Shown here: one piece after another, positions 5,878 to 7,300 of the stretch | Layout of the letters: every line of letters starts with the position of its first letter | How positions within the stretch are numbered: the first letter of the stretch is position 1 | Assembly: GCA_030592085.1 (NCBI GenBank) | Contig: JAUUZV010000125.1 | Coordinates: forward strand, 1-7,300 | Direction: 5' to 3' | Origin: Clostridia bacterium | GTDB lineage: Bacteria > Bacillota > Clostridia > DUPQ01 | Length of the DNA: 7,300 nt | Notes under the pieces: model-generated | Told to the model about the DNA's origin: nothing | The model's input: only the letters and a program-made list of their open reading frames with translations | Databases searched by the model: none | Translations under genes and position numbers: made by a program

Positions 5878-7149
5878 TTAAAAGAATTTTTTACGTTCTG
5901 CCCACAAACCAAGAGCTGGATTTGAAATATAGAATATTTCTTCTCCATCATCCATAATATTAATACCATCAACTAGTGTTTTAGGATTATATCGCTTAAT
6001 AGTTTCACGGTAATTTGCATATTCATAACCAACGCCTTCTATTTCTTCTCTAGTCATTTTATCAACTGCATATGTTATGGTAAATCGTCCGTCTGAAGAT
6101 CCATGAATTAAATGAGCTGCGACTGATAAATTATCTTGAATATCCTTTTTTGTGTCAACTAATAAAAGTGCTTTCTCTCTACCTATATATCCATATTTTC
6201 TAATTAAAATATCAATTTCTCCATCTTCACCAAATTTTTTAACAGAAGGAGCTAATATTAAAAGTTCACCGTCATCCGCTATCGCCATTCTCGTTCTATA
6301 AACAGCTTTATTACCTAACCATGTGCTTTTAAATTCTCTTTCATCTAAATAAACTACAACCTTTTTAGGAGCTTTATCTAGATATGTTAAATTTTTCTCT
6401 TGTGATAATCTAACAGCTTTTGAAAATCCTTCTCTAGTATTACCAATATATAATCCATGGATATCTGCACTATCTTTATTTTGAGTAGTTACTGTTAATA
6501 CATAAAATAGTGGCATATCACCTAAAAAATGTGTCTGTGCATAATCAAAAACTTTTCTAACAGGTGTATAATCTTTTCCCATCATACGTTCCATCCCATA
6601 TAGTGCACCTAACATATGAGATTGATTAATCATATTACTACCACCACAGCCCACTAAAACATTCTTTGAATAATTTGCCATGCCCACAACTTCATGAGGA
6701 ACTACTTGTCCTATTGAAATAATTAAATCATAACTTTTATCAAGTAATAATTTATTAACTTCAACGTCTATCGCTTTATTAACTAATCCCTCTGAAACTT
6801 CAAACAAATAATCTGCAGGAACTTCACCAAGTTTCACCACATCATTTTTCCAATCATGAACTATGAATTTTTCATAAGGGATATCACCAAACATTAATGA
6901 ACATTCATCTTTTGTCATTTTTTCATGTGTTCCTAATGCTGGAAGTATGTCAACAATGCAATTATCAATTAATAAGTCATAATACATTTTAGTTATTTTT
7001 CCTGCCATGGAATAAAACCTAGTTAAATCAGGAGGAATCAACAATACTTTTTCAAGTTTTCTCCTATTTAGACTTTTTATAATAGCTTTTTTTATTTGCT
7101 CATCTGTTACAGGTTCTTTGTTTTCATTAACAACTTCAATGGTATACAT
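5878..7149 (-). CDS. larA: LarA-family nickel-dependent 2-hydroxyacid racemase/epimerase (DUF2088)
   Basis: A 423-residue protein of the LarA superfamily, whose members invert the C2 centre of 2-hydroxyacids using the nickel-pincer nucleotide (NPN) cofactor. By spacing against L. plantarum LarA, the key residues are present: PPDLTR with Asp41 and Arg44; GTHEKMT with His75; VPHEVVG with His152; Lys162, the covalent NPN anchor; and His178, the nickel ligand. The 10- and 16-residue spacings between His152, Lys162 and His178 equal those of H174, K184 and H200. Family members include lactate, malate and phenyllactate racemases and a D-gluconate 2-epimerase. The stretch APSVKKFGEDGEID (300-313) and AHLIHGSSDGRF (345-356) suggest a sugar-acid subgroup, and the adjacent dehydrogenase supports this (inference). 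ATG at 7149 follows AGGAG by 7 nt. NPN synthesis genes (larB, larC, larE) are not in the window. Confidence 0.85.
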   Translation of the reverse strand: MYTIEVVNENKEPVTDEQIKKAIIKSLNRRKLEKVLLIPPDLTRFYSMAGKITKMYYDLLIDNCIVDILPALGTHEKMTKDECSLMFGDIPYEKFIVHDWKNDVVKLGEVPADYLFEVSEGLVNKAIDVEVNKLLLDKSYDLIISIGQVVPHEVVGMANYSKNVLVGCGGSNMINQSHMLGALYGMERMMGKDYTPVRKVFDYAQTHFLGDMPLFYVLTVTTQNKDSADIHGLYIGNTREGFSKAVRLSQEKNLTYLDKAPKKVVVYLDEREFKSTWLGNKAVYRTRMAIADDGELLILAPSVKKFGEDGEIDILIRKYGYIGREKALLLVDTKKDIQDNLSVAAHLIHGSSDGRFTITYAVDKMTREEIEGVGYEYANYRETIKRYNPKTLVDGINIMDDGEEIFYISNPALGLWAERKKFF

Positions 7150-7151
7150 AT

Positions 7152-7300
7152 TTATACTCCTGAAAAGGCTGAAAAGCCTCCATCAACAGGGATAACAGTT
7201 CCATTTACAAATCCTGAAGCCCCTTCATCAACTAACCACAATAATGTTCCAACAAGTTCACTTGGTTCACCGAAACGATTCATTGGTGTTTGTGCTAATA
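7152..7300 (-). CDS. Short-chain dehydrogenase, C-terminal 48 residues (5' part outside window)
   Basis: The reading frame is open from the right edge to a TAA at 7152-7154. The visible end, with TPMNRFGEPSELVG, then WLVDEGASGFVNGTV and IPVDGGFSAFSGV, is the classic C-terminus of a short-chain dehydrogenase/reductase. The GGFSAFSGV ending resembles the SDR-type D-mannonate oxidoreductase (fructuronate reductase) and gluconate dehydrogenase groups. The catalytic Ser-Tyr-Lys and the cofactor loop lie outside the window and cannot be checked. The stop is 2 bp before the larA-like start, whose ribosome binding site lies within the last codons of this gene, so the two are co-transcribed and probably translationally coupled. 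Confidence 0.85.
   Translation of the reverse strand, partial: LAQTPMNRFGEPSELVGTLLWLVDEGASGFVNGTVIPVDGGFSAFSGV

Overview
The window looks like chromosomal DNA of a low-GC Firmicute, probably class Clostridia. It is strongly AT-rich, has strong AGGAG-type ribosome binding sites, uses TGG for Trp with the standard code, and carries a Clostridia-type MreB, a DUF3795 protein and a LarA-family protein. This taxonomic call is inference; there is no rRNA or other marker gene here. Every supported gene lies on the minus strand, so transcription runs from high to low coordinates. No phage, insertion sequence, CRISPR array or tRNA was seen.

In transcription order, the right edge (7300-5878) holds the last 48 residues of a short-chain dehydrogenase and, 2 bp downstream, a complete LarA-family protein with the nickel-pincer residues intact. 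Together they look like part of a sugar-acid (hexonate) operon. A 122-bp gap carries a near-consensus promoter for mreB (5755-4727). The next gene, a lipoprotein with a phosphodiester glycosidase domain (4788-3580), starts inside mreB. It is followed by a promoter and a zinc-dependent dehydrogenase of the sorbose-1-phosphate reductase type (3534-2284). A SanA/YdcF-like membrane protein (2300-1605) starts inside the end of that gene. A 114-bp gap with a promoter and an inverted repeat precedes a cysteine-rich DUF3795 protein (1490-1056), whose end overlaps a flavoprotein that runs off the left edge (1066-1).

Two themes stand out. First, several products act at or near the envelope: MreB organises wall synthesis, and the glycosidase lipoprotein and SanA-like protein are exported or membrane-anchored. 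The DUF3795/flavoprotein pair may be a redox unit. Second, in both places where a membrane or lipoprotein gene starts inside the gene before it, the upstream gene's intrinsic terminator (stem plus U-tract) lies within the N-terminal codons of the downstream gene. There the hairpin encodes the basic n-region and the U-tract the first Phe residues of the hydrophobic segment. This repeated layout is the most unusual signal here and suggests that translation of the downstream gene could control termination.
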